A stretch of DNA of 64,000 nucleotides from Lobosporangium transversale (Eukaryota; Mortierellomycota; Mortierellomycetes; Mortierellales; Mortierellaceae). This document shows, one piece after another, positions 48,277 to 61,373 of this stretch. Position 1 is the first letter of the stretch. Each line of letters starts with the position of its first letter. Below the pieces are notes generated by a model. It was not told the origin of the DNA, ran no database searches, and saw only the letters and a program-made list of their open reading frames with translations. The position numbers and the translations under genes were made by a program. The stretch covers positions 186,001 to 250,000 of the forward strand of contig NW_019028985.1 in the NCBI RefSeq assembly GCF_002105155.1, given 5' to 3'.

Positions 48277-50234
48277 ATTTATATTTTTGGCAGGCAGTAG
48301 AAAAGTATTCCTGAGCTTCTCGTTGCAAGAGCATGTGGTATGTTAACTGTTCTCCATTTCATCCCTTTAGTTTCTCTTAACTCTTATGTCCCACCGTATC
48401 ACTTTATTTGAGGACAAGGCATAATGGCCGTCATGGAAGAAAAGACTTTCAAGAACACTATTGATTTCTATTACCATTTACGTCTAAAAAAGGAGGAAAG
48501 AAGAAGGAAATAGGATCAGTTGACACATGATAAACACACATGTACACTTTGCTACACACACAATGCCCATCAAGCAAAAAAAAAAAAAAAAAAAAATCAT
48601 TGAGCTTGAGCTGATAATTTGCAGACCGACGATATCCTCCGACGGACTTTTGATGCCGGACACGGAAGTGCTTAAATCCGCGTCTTTTTTTTTTTTTTTT
48701 CTTTTTTTTTCTCAAGAAGGGTATAGGTCGTCTCTCCATACATACCCCTGCCCTGGACTAAAGAACTTCTCAAACTCGAACATTTTGATGGAAAGAAAAC
48801 AATCTCGTGGAACAATCTGACTCTGATTCATTTATACCCATGTTTCCTTTTGGCGCATGGATAAGTCAGTCCAATAACCCAAAAGTACCCAACGCCCATT
48901 GCCCTTGTTTCTCCTTCCATTCATTTTTACCAAATATGCGAGGTACAGTGACCTGCGTAGGGGGTTCCAATTACTTGTTTTGTTCTTTTCCTCCAAGATC
49001 ATGTACGCATATAGTTATCGCTGGGTCATTATTTCTCCGAAAATGGATGTGCTTATATGATTATAGACACCGAACATGAGAAAAAACACTAAATCCTTTG
49101 AGCAGAAAGTATATAAAAGTAAGGACTTGTGCATCTTCAGGCTTTCGGAGACTGGACTTAATCTTCATTCTTAAAACTAAACTATCAAAATTTCCTATTG
49201 CCTATACTTCAGAAAGTTAAAAGTTATGAATGAACATTGGCAGATTTTACTAGTTGCATGTACTGCGGTGGGCTTGATTAAACAGCTAAAGCGTTCATGA
49301 CATTGACCACCATGCCTTTGGGAGGAAGAGGTTCTAATATATGGATATAAGCTTTGATAAAGAAGGACAGTTCTCTTCGGGGGACTCACATTGCAGATTA
49401 CTTAAACCAAGTCAAACGGGTCAAAACAGAAGCGATGGAATCAACCTATCCTCAACGGTAGATCACTTTTTTTCCTCCCTTTTTATTCCCCATCAATTAC
49501 AGTCTGCACCATAAAGTCGAGAGCTCGCTTGCTCATGATTCTTGCAGATGAGGAAGACAATAGGCCTATTTGAATTGAATTTAGCATAGTATATAATAGA
49601 ATAATAGCGTATTTATGGCGCTCTGGTGGTTGAAGACACATGATAGACAAATAATTGTTTGGTCAATTCGTTATACATATATTTTTATACTTTTTTTTTT
49701 TGTTCATTCTTTGTAGAGAGTCATGCTGCAGGGTCTAAAGCATCCAAAGCATTAACATCTCGGGTACTTTGGCGGTGATATAGTTTATCCACTCATTTTT
49801 TCAAATAAATGTTGCATTTGTCTATTAATCAACGAGATAAACAATTCGATCGACATCCATAATCATGATATGTATACAAAGACGTTTTTCAGTTAAATCC
49901 TCGGACTTCAACATTATCGTGAAATATACACAAGCTATTGCCTCAATTATATTCTGTCTTGTCATGATTAAAACTGTTCTTACATTATCATTCGCAAATG
50001 TGCATTTTCAAACTTTATAAAATTCCAAGAATAGGAATTTTGTTTGGGCTAATTCTACACGAGAGTAAGAGTGAATATTATATCCTTCTCGTTTCTTACA
50101 TGATCTCCTTCCTGATTGTGATGGCAGCAGCAATACTCAGTACCATAGTTGACAGTTGCATTTAAAATACTTGGGCGGATGACGTATTAGAAGAGCCTCA
50201 TTTTCATTTTTTTTCTTTTTTTATTTGACCAAAC

Positions 50235-50271
50235 GATCAATCAGATCAGATCAGATCAGATCAGATCAGAC
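50235..50271. repeat. (GATCA)n tandem repeat upstream of the hydrolase gene
   Basis: About six near-perfect 5-bp units ending roughly 40 bp before the start codon, so it probably lies in the leader or core promoter. Confidence 0.9.
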
Positions 50272-50311
50272 CAGGGTGAAATCGATCAACATTCATTTAC
50301 ATTAAAAGACC

Positions 50312-50953
50312 ATGTCAAATTCACTTTTGTGTACGACCAGACATTTATTGGGCTTCAGCAAAGCAGGCTCAGTGCACTTAGCTTTTTCGAACGTTTTCAG
50401 GCAGAATAAACAAGTCCGCTACCTCTCCAACCGACTATGTCGTGGGCAGTCCATAGCAACAACAACAACGACAACGACAGCTACTTCTACTATTAATACT
50501 GCTACTAGTGGAGTATGGCCTAGAATCCTATCAGCTGCAACCACAATGCGCCTCCAGACTCAACTAATCCGCAGCACTGCTGTCGCCCATCCTTCTGTCC
50601 CGACAAATTCACTCTACCTTCAGAGGAATTTCGCATCAAGGCGCGAAGACAGCACAGTTACATCCGCAGATTCATCTGAAGAGGAGTTTGTAGATGAGAA
50701 TGGTATGACAATGAAAGATCGTGAAAAGATTGAAAAGTGGGCCCGTAACTTCACAAAGGATTCAATTCCTAAGGGATTGTTGACCTTGAATTTCGTAAGA
50801 TCTAGTGGACCAGGCGGACAAAATGTTAACAAAGGTAAAAAGATAAAAAAAAAAAAAAAAAAAAAAAAAAACTATATATCTATGCATATATTTATAATAA
50901 AATATAAAAAGTAAAAGGTATATGAATGTCTAAAACTATTATTATTTTTTTTT

Positions 50954-50991
<38 letters not shown>

Positions 50992-51687
50992 ACGAAGGTG
51001 GATATGAGATTTGTGGTAGATGAAGCACTATGGCTGCCAGAATACGTTCGTGATCGGCTCAAGTCTGAGGTAACGAAAAGGATTTCATGGTCAAAACGAT
51101 ACATGAGAGGGAGTGTGCTGATGTGAAACAATCTGATCTGGTATTTATTTTATTGCAAATGTACAAATGTACACTTCTTTTTCTCCTCTCTTTTCTTTGA
51201 CAGGAATCAAATAAGATCAATAAGAGTGGCGAGTTCGTTTTAACATCAGATCGTAAAAGAACTCAAATGGCAAACTTGGATGATTGCATGGAAAAACTGC
51301 ATGAGCTCATACTCAGGATGGCTGAACTCCCCAAGCTTCCTGATGCCGAAGCGTTGGAAAAACTAGAAAGAATGTAAGAGGCACTTTTATCGTTTTATTA
51401 TTTTCTTTTTCACGTGGTTCAATATAATATCTTGTTAGGTTATATGATAGGAAAAGAAAAAAGAAAAGAAAAAAAAAATGCATACCCATCATCAGAGCAA
51501 ACTAAAGCAAACAGACAACTCTAACTGAAGAGAAGGGCAATGCACTATAACCTAATTCATAATGTCTTCTATATTCTGGACGACCTTTCTCAATTGTAGT
51601 AAACGTGCAGGAAATGCCAGACGTAAGCTCAATAAGCAATTCCAGTCTCAAAAGAAGTCAAGTCGTCGCGTCAGTCGCGATGATTAA
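50312..51687 (+). CDS. ICT1-type mitochondrial peptidyl-tRNA hydrolase (class I release-factor GGQ domain)
   Basis: Four exons (50,312-50,834, 50,987-51,069, 51,204-51,373, 51,600-51,687) join to 287 residues. The family rescues stalled mitochondrial ribosomes by hydrolysing peptidyl-tRNA. The catalytic loop FVRSSGPGGQNVNK is followed by VNTKVDMRFVV, NKINKSGEFVLTSDRKRTQ and NLDDCMEKLHELI, as in human ICT1. The C-terminus is basic (KRAGNARRKLNKQFQSQKK), matching the tail that enters the empty mRNA channel. About 150 N-terminal residues, poor in acids at first, with a Thr run, form a presequence and linker. The first intron's acceptor AG directly follows an A run of about 28 bases, with no normal pyrimidine tract. 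Confidence 0.9.
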
Positions 51688-53155
51688 ATATGATCTTGTG
51701 TCGGACTTAAACATTGTATGTCTATACATCATTATTATAATGAAAGAAAGAAAATTATAACAATAATTAATAATAAATAAAAAGGAAAAAGAAAAAGAAA
51801 AAGATCGTATAGATATATAGATATATATAGTACAGCCACTTTTGTTAGTTCCCTTTGGAAGGTATTTATTAATTTTGAACTCCAAACTAATGCCGTTTTA
51901 TTCAGCGAGCTTTCCTTCCTCCTTCCAATGGCCTTTATGTAATTTTATTATTATTTATTTTATTTTACGAAAGTCGCAGATTTTCCCATGAGCACTGAGA
52001 CTCAATGTATTAGATAGAAACAAAAAGATTGGTCCATGTCGAAACTGATAAATTCAATCAGCTCTCTCCTTCCCTCTCCTGTGAATGTGTAATACATATT
52101 TTTTTTATATTTTTTTCTTACAATCACTAAAATATCCAAAAGCTTAAATTACAAAACCACTTACGATTGGGAGCCCAAAACAACGTTCATTGTAGACAAA
52201 TGAACTGTCGCTTTATTACTGTTTGCGTTTTGTCGAAACATGTCTGTCTGTATACATGTTACATATATTTATTATAAATGTACATACATTGAACTGAACC
52301 TGATGAATCCTTACATTTTACTCTGTAATGTCTGTTGCGCTTTGATTTAGGAGAACTTTTTTTTTTTTCTTTTTTTTAATCAGGATGAACAAATATGTAA
52401 ATGTTACAAGAATTGACAAGAAAAATAAAAATAAAAATAAAAACCACTTCCCAATATCGTGGTAAAGATCAGTAAATATATATCAGTATAAACAAGGAAT
52501 AGTAAATATATCTATTTTTTAGCCATCTTTTTTATTATATACAATGTCAATAGAGCAATCAAGATAGAGTAGAAAAGAAAAAAAAAAAAAAATCTATTGA
52601 ACGAAAAATATTCATGTCAATAATGCACCTTGGAACACAATCGCGGAAAAAGGCCATTATCCAATGAATCAAAGTTTGTTCAGTTCTGGGATTATTATTG
52701 TGAAGCATCAGAAGAGCCAAAACCTCCTGTCCCACCATGGAAGGCACGACAGGATAGACATGTTGTACATGTAAATACATAATTGTTTACATGAACAGGG
52801 TATAGAGAGAGTATGAGAAGGCGACAAAGGATACGCCCATTTCCAGGTATTCCTCCCCTTTTTTTTATACACATTTTTTTATTTGATACATCTATAAAGC
52901 ATTATTTCGTGAACGAACCAACAGATTCGGATGACTGAGGACTGCGGCGCAAGCAGGATGTCAGAACGCAACAGAGCCTGCATGATAAAGTCGTCGAATG
53001 GTCTTGCTTGTTCTGCCATGATTTCTTTGAAGGCGTTTAAAAAAACCCCCCTATAATTTCTTACATATTGAATTAATCTGATAATCTAACTCCATGTCGA
53101 GAAGCTCCCCTCTCTCATAAAGAACAAATAGCGCGAAAGAAAAATAAAACTAAAG

Positions 53156-53187
<32 letters not shown>

Positions 53188-54273
53188 TCGATTAGAGCTT
53201 ACTACCTTGCGTTTTGTCATTTTGTCATCGATTGTTTTTTTTTTGTATAATTTTTGCTCTCAAGGATAGACAGGTGTTGCCAGTGAGTAAGATCACTCGT
53301 AATAATACTTTTTTTTAGTTTCAACAAATTTATGCTGACAGAGACAGAAAGACTGTGCAGAGCAACTGGGGGAAAACGCGTGGGAGGGTGGGCCAGGTAC
53401 GTTTGTGCTTTATACTCTTTTTGCTTTTTACTCTCATGTCGTGCCATGTGCGATAATTAACTCCAATTTACACATATATACATATACGTATTTCCCTCTT
53501 TCTTTTTTCCATTAACTGATCAACCTCGAGTTATCATTATTTGTTTACTTATTTTTCTAGGATCTAGACAGATAGAGTCGCATAAAAATAAAATAAAAAA
53601 AAAAAAACATGTAGCACAAAAGAGGTTTTTGTGCTGTAAGAAAATAAAGAAAGTCAACATTGTGCCACCATATTCTACTGTAAGCAAGAGCATTTGATTA
53701 TAAGAGACAATGAGGACGAATGCATGATGTGAATAAATTTCTTTGTAACAAAATATCCAGAAGGGTTTATGTTTTTATTTTTATTTTTATTTTTGTTTTT
53801 AATTTTTTCAAATCAATGGTTTGTAACGTTTGTATATATAATGTATACATATACAATATATAATATATTATGTTGATATTGTGCGTGTGGTTGGGAGCTG
53901 AGCATATTGAAGATACCCAATCCCAACGCAACCGATGGTTCGCATCAATACAGGATTGGATGTGAGAGCCAAGGATTACCAGGAGAATGTCCAATTGCAA
54001 ATAAAAGATTATTAAATTAGAAAAGAAAAGAAAAAGAAAAGGGGGAAAAGCTTCTGTTGCGTTCATATTCGATGTGGCAAAGTATATATTATGTATATGT
54101 GTATTCTATCAGACAGAATCAATCAGTAAGAGATGTTTGTTCAGCAAAGAACTGGAGCATTTGTCTCCGAGGTATATGCTTTGGTGTAGGATAAGCATGC
54201 AGATGAGATGAGAAGAAACCCTAAAAAAAACACACACAAATGCTGTAACTAAGGTGTGTTGGCTATGTGGTTT

Positions 54274-54309
<36 letters not shown>

Positions 54310-55024
54310 CACCGAGCTGGCTACAATTATGCTATTTCATCTACAAAATACAGAATAGAGATTATAAATATCGACGACATCAACATCAGCAGCAACAAAG
54401 TGGACAGTCGTAATAGGGGTGACAAGGTGTTCTTCGGGAAACGGCGAATGGAAAAAAAAAAAAAAAAAAAAAAAAAAGGAGAACATAGGGGTGGCAAACA
54501 CATTCCATGATAATTCAGTCATAACTTGTATTAGCCAAAATGAATGAATGGAAATCACATCCAGGGATTTATTTAGACAAATGAAGGGCTGAATAAAAAA
54601 AAATAAAAAATAAAAAAACGAATTGCATGAATTGAGCCTCTGCTCCAGGAACGAGCACTTAGTCCATTCAGATATGCAACAAAGACTCAAGAAACAGAAC
54701 AGGAGAGACAGGACAGGCAGGACGGCCGAGCTCTCACTGTAACACTCGTAGGGTTAGCACTCGAGCATTGGGCATTAGGCATTAGGCATTAGGCATTAGG
54801 CATTGGACATGTCACCTTGGGTATGTTTGTACTAAAACGAGATAGATCGTGCGACCTTTGATAATGTAATACGGTGTAGAGGAGAAACTTGGAGAGGAGG
54901 AAAAAAAAAAAAAAAAAAAAAAAAAGGTAAAAAAACGCGCCTTTACTGTTGTCTGTCCTGTCCTGTCTTGTGTGTATAACTCCATCTTGTCTTGTCTTGC
55001 CTTGTCTTTTTTCTAACCCTTGTT

Positions 55025-55056
<32 letters not shown>

Positions 55057-55831
55057 CGCTTGTTCCATTGTCATGCATAAGATGCTCTACTCTGAATTCT
55101 GCTCTGTTTTGGTTTTGAGGCTGTATTACAATCATGATTATTGAATTGAATAGATGGGGATTGAATTGAACACAAGGGTGTACTGCATATTTCTATACCA
55201 ATGTACCATTCGATGGATGTAACAGCATACAATTATAATACATTTGACCATTAAGAATATTTGCGTTAGATTAACCGTTGCACATTGTCGCCCAATGGGT
55301 CAAGAGTATCCCAGCTCTCTCGAACCTTCTTCCTTTTATACCCTTCTCTACTTCTCTTTTCTCTCCTTCTCTTCTTTTCTTTCCTTCTTTCCTCCCTTTT
55401 TTTTTTTTTTTTTTTTTTTTTTGCATCTTGCATTCATTTATTCGTTTCATTGCCACTTGTCATTTGCATTCTGTCTTCATTCAATTGTCCATACACTTCT
55501 TTCTGCTTGTTATTGCGCAGACAGTTACACTATTTTCCAATTGCATTTTACACTTCACACATCACATTCTTTTTTAAATTTTATTCATTTATACCCATTT
55601 ATGTTATTATTATTTTCATAACAATTTATAATCTTTTACATATTTGATCAGCCAACCCCCTCCCCTTGTCATTTACACGCTCACCAACCTCCAACTTTCT
55701 TGAAGCACAAAAACCCAAATTCTTCTTCTTCCTCCATAAAAAAAAAAAAAAAAAAAACAAAACAAAAAGAAAAAGAAAAAGAAAAAGAAAAAGAAAAAGA
55801 AAAAACTCAAATCAGACAAGCAAAATTCACA
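51688..55831. other. Longest gene-free stretch (about 4.1 kb)
   Basis: I see no supported gene. It is very AT-rich, with A/T runs near 53,157-53,185, 54,271-54,309 (T then A), 54,452-54,477, 54,901-54,925, 55,028-55,056 and 55,399-55,422. It also has a TTAGGCA tandem repeat and CTTGT/CCTGT-rich patches near 54,948-55,010. The last ~500 bp are pyrimidine-rich and then (GAAAAA)n, probably the leader of the G-alpha gene. A long non-coding transcript is possible but not shown. Confidence 0.4.
54765..54806. repeat. TTAGGCA tandem repeat
   Basis: About five head-to-tail GCATTAG units with a variant unit (GCATTGG) at each end. It resembles, but is not, the TTAGGG telomere repeat. Confidence 0.9.
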
Positions 55832-56225
55832 ATGGTAAATACTTTCTTCTTGATCCCGTACACTCCTAATCCATCAATATGCAAAAAAAAAAAAAAAAAA
55901 AAGCCTTGATCATCCGGTTCTGTTCCTTGATATCATTACTTTTCAACTCCTTCCCCTTGTTTTTTCCCTTTCTCCTGGGCTTTTTCTTTTCTTTTCTTTT
56001 CTTTTCTTTTCTTTTCTTTCATTCTCCCTCTTCTTTTGCAGTTGCTCTACTTCGCCCAACGTCGTTAAATGAAAATATGCAGTTGCGTTTGCATGATTTC
56101 CTTCACATGTCATGCGACTGTACTATAATAGTCGTTCATGCTCCATTGAAACTCCACATCAACCTGGGCTTCTATCTTCTCTAATCCAATCGGGAATAAG
56201 GGAGGGGATGTGGATAAATGATAAG

Positions 56226-56257
<32 letters not shown>

Positions 56258-58533
56258 CACAAGAATTAAAAAAAACGTGGACTGCACGCACTACACATAT
56301 TGCTTGTCCGATTTAAGGTTCGGCTCAATAAAGGAACACCTGATTGCTCCTTTCCACGGAGTTGAATGATATTGCATGATTTTAGCGAGAAATGAAGATA
56401 TTCAAGTATGAGCGAGGAAGTTTACAAACGGAGTAGAAGGCATGGGATACGGATTCGACTACCAATTTTTTTTTTCTACCTAGGCGACTAAGCTGTGTTC
56501 GTCCTTTTTTTTTTTTTTTGTTTGTTTGTTTGTTGTTCAAAAGGATAAAATATTATTTTATACGCTCCAACGAAATGTTGTTGCTACATCCATCTGCTGA
56601 CGCACGTTTTCTTCATCGTCATCATCATCATCCCTTTTTTTATTTTATTTCTTTTATTTTATGTGATCAGGGAACTTGCGTTTCAACCCCTGCAGATACG
56701 GAGAGCAAAAAGATCGATGTTGCGCTCAAGGCCGATGGCAAGCTGAGGAAGCTTGAAGTCAAGTTACTTTTACTGGGTAAGATGGTATATGCATGTTTCG
56801 CGTTTTTTTTTATTTTTTTATTTTTTTATTTTTTTATTTTTTTTATTTTTTTTTTTGGAGCCAACCACATTTAAAATGATGCAGGAAGAAATTCGTGGAC
56901 ATTTCACATGATGGTCTATGCTTTAGAAACCTTGGTCTTCTGGAAAAGCCCTTTCTCTATTTTTTTTTTTTTCGCGTTAACGATTCTCAGATGTGGCTAA
57001 TATCGCAAAATATGGTTAAAATATGGTTTGAACCTTTTTATTGATAATTAGGAGCGGGAGAAGCAGGAAAGACCACAGTGATTAAACAGATGAAGCTCAT
57101 GCACGCTTCAGGGTTCTCAGCACCGGAGCGTGAAGCATTCCGAGTATTTGTTTTCTCAAACATGGTCAGTGCTATGCAGGCAATATTACAAGCCATGGCC
57201 GATAACCATATCGCCCTCAGTAACAATGAGAATGAGGTAATGACACTATCAAAAATAATAATAAAAATAAAAGATAAAAAATAAAAAATAAAAAAATACA
57301 TATGATTTTTTATCTCTGTGTTTAAAAGGAAGAGATAAAGTAAATCAGCTAACATCAATCCCATCCACATTTAGAAATACCTATCCATCTTTGCAGAGAT
57401 GCCAAGGGTTGCTGCTGGCGTTCCATACCCACCAGAATATCAAGAAGCAATCAAATCATTATGGAGTGACCCATCAGTCCAGATGACCTATAATCTCGGA
57501 CACACTTTTGCGTTAGCAGACAATGTGAAATAGTACGTGTCAAACTATGCCACTGTGAAAAGATTATCAGTTCATTTGAACTTATTACTAACTTCAAATT
57601 TTGCAAAAACAAAACAAAAAAAAAAAAAAAAAAAAAAAGCTTCTTTGATGCTGTAGATCGGCTTTACAAACCAGATTATGTCCCAGATGATGCCGATATC
57701 TTACGGTGTCGAGTCAAATCGACAGGGATCACTGAAACGACATTTCATATTGGAAGTCTCACATACAGGATGTTTGATGTGGGTGGTCAGCGTTCTGAGC
57801 GTAAAAAGTGGATCCATTGTTTCGAAGGTGTCACAGCAGTATTGTTCTTGGTGGCGATTAGTGGATATGATCAATGTCTAGTTGAGGATAAGGATGCGGT
57901 ATGTTCTTATTTCTTGTGTCTCTGCTTGCTTGTTTGCTTGCTTGTTTGCTTGCTTTTGGCTATATTTTAGTTGAAGCCAATAAGTCAATAAGGTGCAACA
58001 ATTCTCATTGGTTTTTTTTTTCTTATTTTTACGTTTAGAACCAAATGCAAGAGGCGATGATGCTTTTTGACCAGATTTGTAATTCACAATGGTTTATCGA
58101 TACGTCCATGATCATGTTTATGAATAAGACAGACATCTTTCGGGAGAAAATTAAGTACTCCAAAATCGGCACTTATTTTCCAGACTATAATGGTAAGGTG
58201 CCCTTCCTTCCTTCCTTCCTCCCCCCTTTAATTTCCTTTCCTCTCTCTCTCTCTCTCTTACATGTTTAATGCATGCATTAATAACGTACATGTATATTCA
58301 TTTAAATATGAGCTTTATTTTTTTTATTTTTTTTTTTCCTTTTAGGTCGAGAAGGAGACTATCACGATGCCACAGAGTTTTTCCAAGTACGGTTTATGCG
58401 TCTAAATCGGAGTGAACATAAAGTGGTCTACGTCCACTTTACTGACGCGACCAATACAAATATGCTCAGGAATATTATGGCCAGCGTCAATGATATCATA
58501 CTCTCACGGAACGTCAAAGTCCTTGTACTTTAA
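55832..58533 (+). CDS. Heterotrimeric G-protein alpha subunit
   Basis: Seven exons (55,832-55,834, 56,671-56,776, 57,052-57,236, 57,375-57,532, 57,640-57,898, 58,039-58,192, 58,346-58,533) join to 350 residues, the normal G-alpha length. It relays signals from seven-helix receptors at the plasma membrane. The first coding exon is just ATG. Splicing gives MGTCVST, with Gly2 for myristoylation and a nearby Cys for palmitoylation. The GTPase motifs are GAGEAGKTT (37-45), [10 protein letters not shown] with the catalytic Arg, [13 protein letters not shown] and FMNKTD. Departures from consensus are GAGEAGKTT instead of GAGESGKST, and TDAT instead of TCAT in the last guanine-contact loop. The end, NVKVLVL, differs from Gi/Gs tails. 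The intron before exon 5 ends in an A run then AG. Confidence 0.92.
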
Positions 58534-59895
58534 TAGAAAAAAAAAAATATAATAATAATAATAATAATATAAAAAAGATATTCATTTATATATCCGTATT
58601 ATGAATACAAACATAAAAATTTAAAAAAAAAAATTAAAAGACTTGGTGTCAACTTCAGCACTAAACAATGTGTTGGTCCAGTTTTCTAAAAAGCTTGAAA
58701 CAAAACAGTTGAATGCTAATGTTAAATTTAACGTTGCTTTATTTATTTACTTATTTCATCTCTATTTTCCAACTTTTGGGGTTCAATCAAGAAAAGAGCT
58801 TCATGATGGAAAGGAGGGAGGGTATGCAATATGACTGCTTAAAAAAAAAATAAAATAAAATAAAAAAAAAAGCAGAATTCTTATTTGTTCATGTAGTAAG
58901 ACGTAAAGAAGTAGAAAGCACAATAATAGTCATACATGTATATTATAGTATCACACAAAAAAAATTTTTTTTGACGCGTGATGGGCGTACATAGTGGGTC
59001 TTGGACGTTAAAGGAAGAAAGGGAAATTGCTCGTGCTAAACGGGTTTGTAAGCTCAAACCCTCCCCCTCTCCCTCCGACTGTACCATGGTGATACATTAG
59101 GATATTTGTATAGTTGCTCAAAGTCGTATAAAAATAAATTGATACAATTCTTTCTCCATAAAGGTCCTCTCCTCTCTTTGCATACGGATAAATATATATT
59201 TATCTAAATTCTGCTTTGGCCATCTTTTTTTTAACGCAAAAAACCCGAGTAAAAGTTTTTTTTTTTTAAACTTATTTACTTGTTTGATCAAGTGTCGCTA
59301 TCCAAATAAACAAAGGAGCACCACAATCTTCATCAACACCTGGGGAAAGGAGGGGGGGGCGAAGGCGAGCTGGGCGCAAAGCAGGATTTGGTTACTTTTC
59401 CTTCTTTTTACACCCTAACACCCCAATTCGTTGTATGTACAGATATTATATATTTGTACGTATATTATACTTCAAATTTGGGCGCAGAAACAAGGTTTTG
59501 TGAGCAGCTCGTGCACGCCATACTCATACGTTTTCTTTTTTTGGTCCTATTCTTGGCCCACCCACACGCTTAATAAGAATTTGGAACATTTGGAAACTAT
59601 AAAAAAAAAAAAAAAAAAAAGGGTTCTCATATTCTGAGAGAATCATTACGCGAAACTTTTTTTTTTTTTTTTTTTTTTTTGGTTTCAAGTCGGGGTCACT
59701 GAACAAAAAGAAAGAAAGAAAGAAGAAAACAAAAGCTTGATAATCAATATCAATCATCCCATCACTTTGAAAACCTTTTCTAATAAGTTACATAAATAGT
59801 TTTAGTTTTTAGCGTTGATATATATATATATATATATATAATGCTTCTTTAGTCTTTAATACATCTATATGTAAGTTTATATGCCTATTTACTAT
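58534..59895. other. Convergent 3' spacer
   Basis: Between the G-alpha (+) and O-fucosyltransferase-like (-) stop codons. Contains (AAT)n near 58,550-58,570, A/T runs near 59,600-59,620 and 59,657-59,680, and a (TA)n tract at 59,819-59,841. No gene is seen. Confidence 0.45.
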
Positions 59896-61342
59896 CTACA
59901 TCAACATGGTAGTATGACCATACCAAGCGGCCCCGCGCTGGGTTGCCAGTTGACTCATTCTAGAATTGGACATTCCAATCAAATAGTCTCCTCTTGTCAA
60001 CAACACTGCATCAAGCATCGGTGGATAGAACGGTCCAAATGCGTTCATCGTCCCCAGTCTCCTGGTCTTGGACACGATCTCATTCCCCTCCTCATCATAC
60101 TCTATATCGCCATGATCAAGCATGGTCCAGCCAAGCTTATCCAATTTGGCCAGTTCCTCCGGTCGTTTCTCGTTCGTCGCTACTAACACTGGAAGTCTCT
60201 CCAAAACGACACCGTTACCCTCCCCATCCTTCTTATCCTTCAAGGCCGCCAGGGCCTTGATCTGACGATTCTTTTCAATCTCGTTCACTTTTTCAGCAAT
60301 TTGCTCGATCTGGACCAGACAGTCCTTTTCATCTTGGCCTGGAGTGCACTTGTTCACAATGTCACCACGTCGTAAATGGATAATAATAAATTCTGGATGG
60401 CGGCGTGTTACAGTGCCAGTAGCGGTATTTGCTTGAAGGTCCTTAGCTGGCTTTGGCAAAAGCTGATCCAAGATTTGATCAGCCATGGCCTCGATCTTGT
60501 CATTGAATCGCATGTGCAGCCCGACTTCCTTCCAAGCTCGATCTGAAAGGTCTACACCTCCAAGGAAGTAAGGGCACGAGAGGCATTTCCACATCTGACG
60601 GGGGCCATTCTTGCCATCGATGTTATCGTCCTTATCCTTCAACAGTACATCACGGACATAGGGGTATTCTGTAGCCTTGCCCGCCATCTCGTCGGGACCG
60701 ATCTCAGGCTCGGCTGCCTTGAAGTTCATCAGGAACTGGGGTCGGAAATGGTCATACAGATTCTTGTCATCCACACCAATTCCCCCATTGGGGATACAAG
60801 GCAGCTCCTCCGCAAAATCGGTCCAATGATGGGTCAACTCCTTGGGCGGCTTATCTGGCGTCTGCTTGATATCGTGCCATTCCAAGACTGGAATGCCTGA
60901 CCGTGCCGAAAATGATTCGAGGTCATAAAATTCAGAGTACCTTGGGCCAGCCCAGACCTGATAACGGTTGAAGAAGAATAGTTTAAGTTTAGTAAACCTC
61001 AGTTTCAAATTTGTCAGTCGTGTCTCTATTTTTTTTTTTTTTTTTTTTTTTTTCATGGGTCGGCTTGACTGGTGCGATGCATAGCTGATCTACAAGTAGC
61101 AATAGCAGTATGATGTAACCTAATACATAAACATGCTGGCGTGCCCTTGGTTCACCAAACCAGAAACCACCGATGATGAGAATTTTCTGATTGGTGGTGC
61201 ACCGCTCCGAAAAGAAAAAAAATCTTACACCAAGGCGCAAGGTTCAGGTGAAAACCACTGAGACCCATGAAGAACCAGCCTTTAATATCTATACCAGTTA
61301 CTACAGGTTGTCTTTCAGACCAACAAGTAACAGTAACTTATC

Positions 61343-61373
<31 letters not shown>

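Larger units (their letters stand above)
47888..50311. other. Intergenic region between divergent genes
   Basis: Includes the pyrimidine-rich leader of the VTT gene (to about 48,070), two short tandem repeats listed separately, A/T runs near 48,084-48,101, 48,576-48,596 and 48,686-48,700, and a TATATAAAAG word near 49,109. A 24-codon frame at 49,228 downstream of that word is too short to call. Otherwise nothing supported. Confidence 0.4.

Noticed and set aside
49228-49460. Small gene downstream of a TATATAAAAG word (MNEHWQILLVACTAVGLI... and a possible second exon ending VKTEAMESTYPQR)
   Set aside because: No donor/acceptor pair gives a convincing protein, and I recognise no family; too weak to list.
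50235-50271. CRISPR-like array
   Set aside because: A 5-bp repeat without spacers in a fungal genome; a simple microsatellite.
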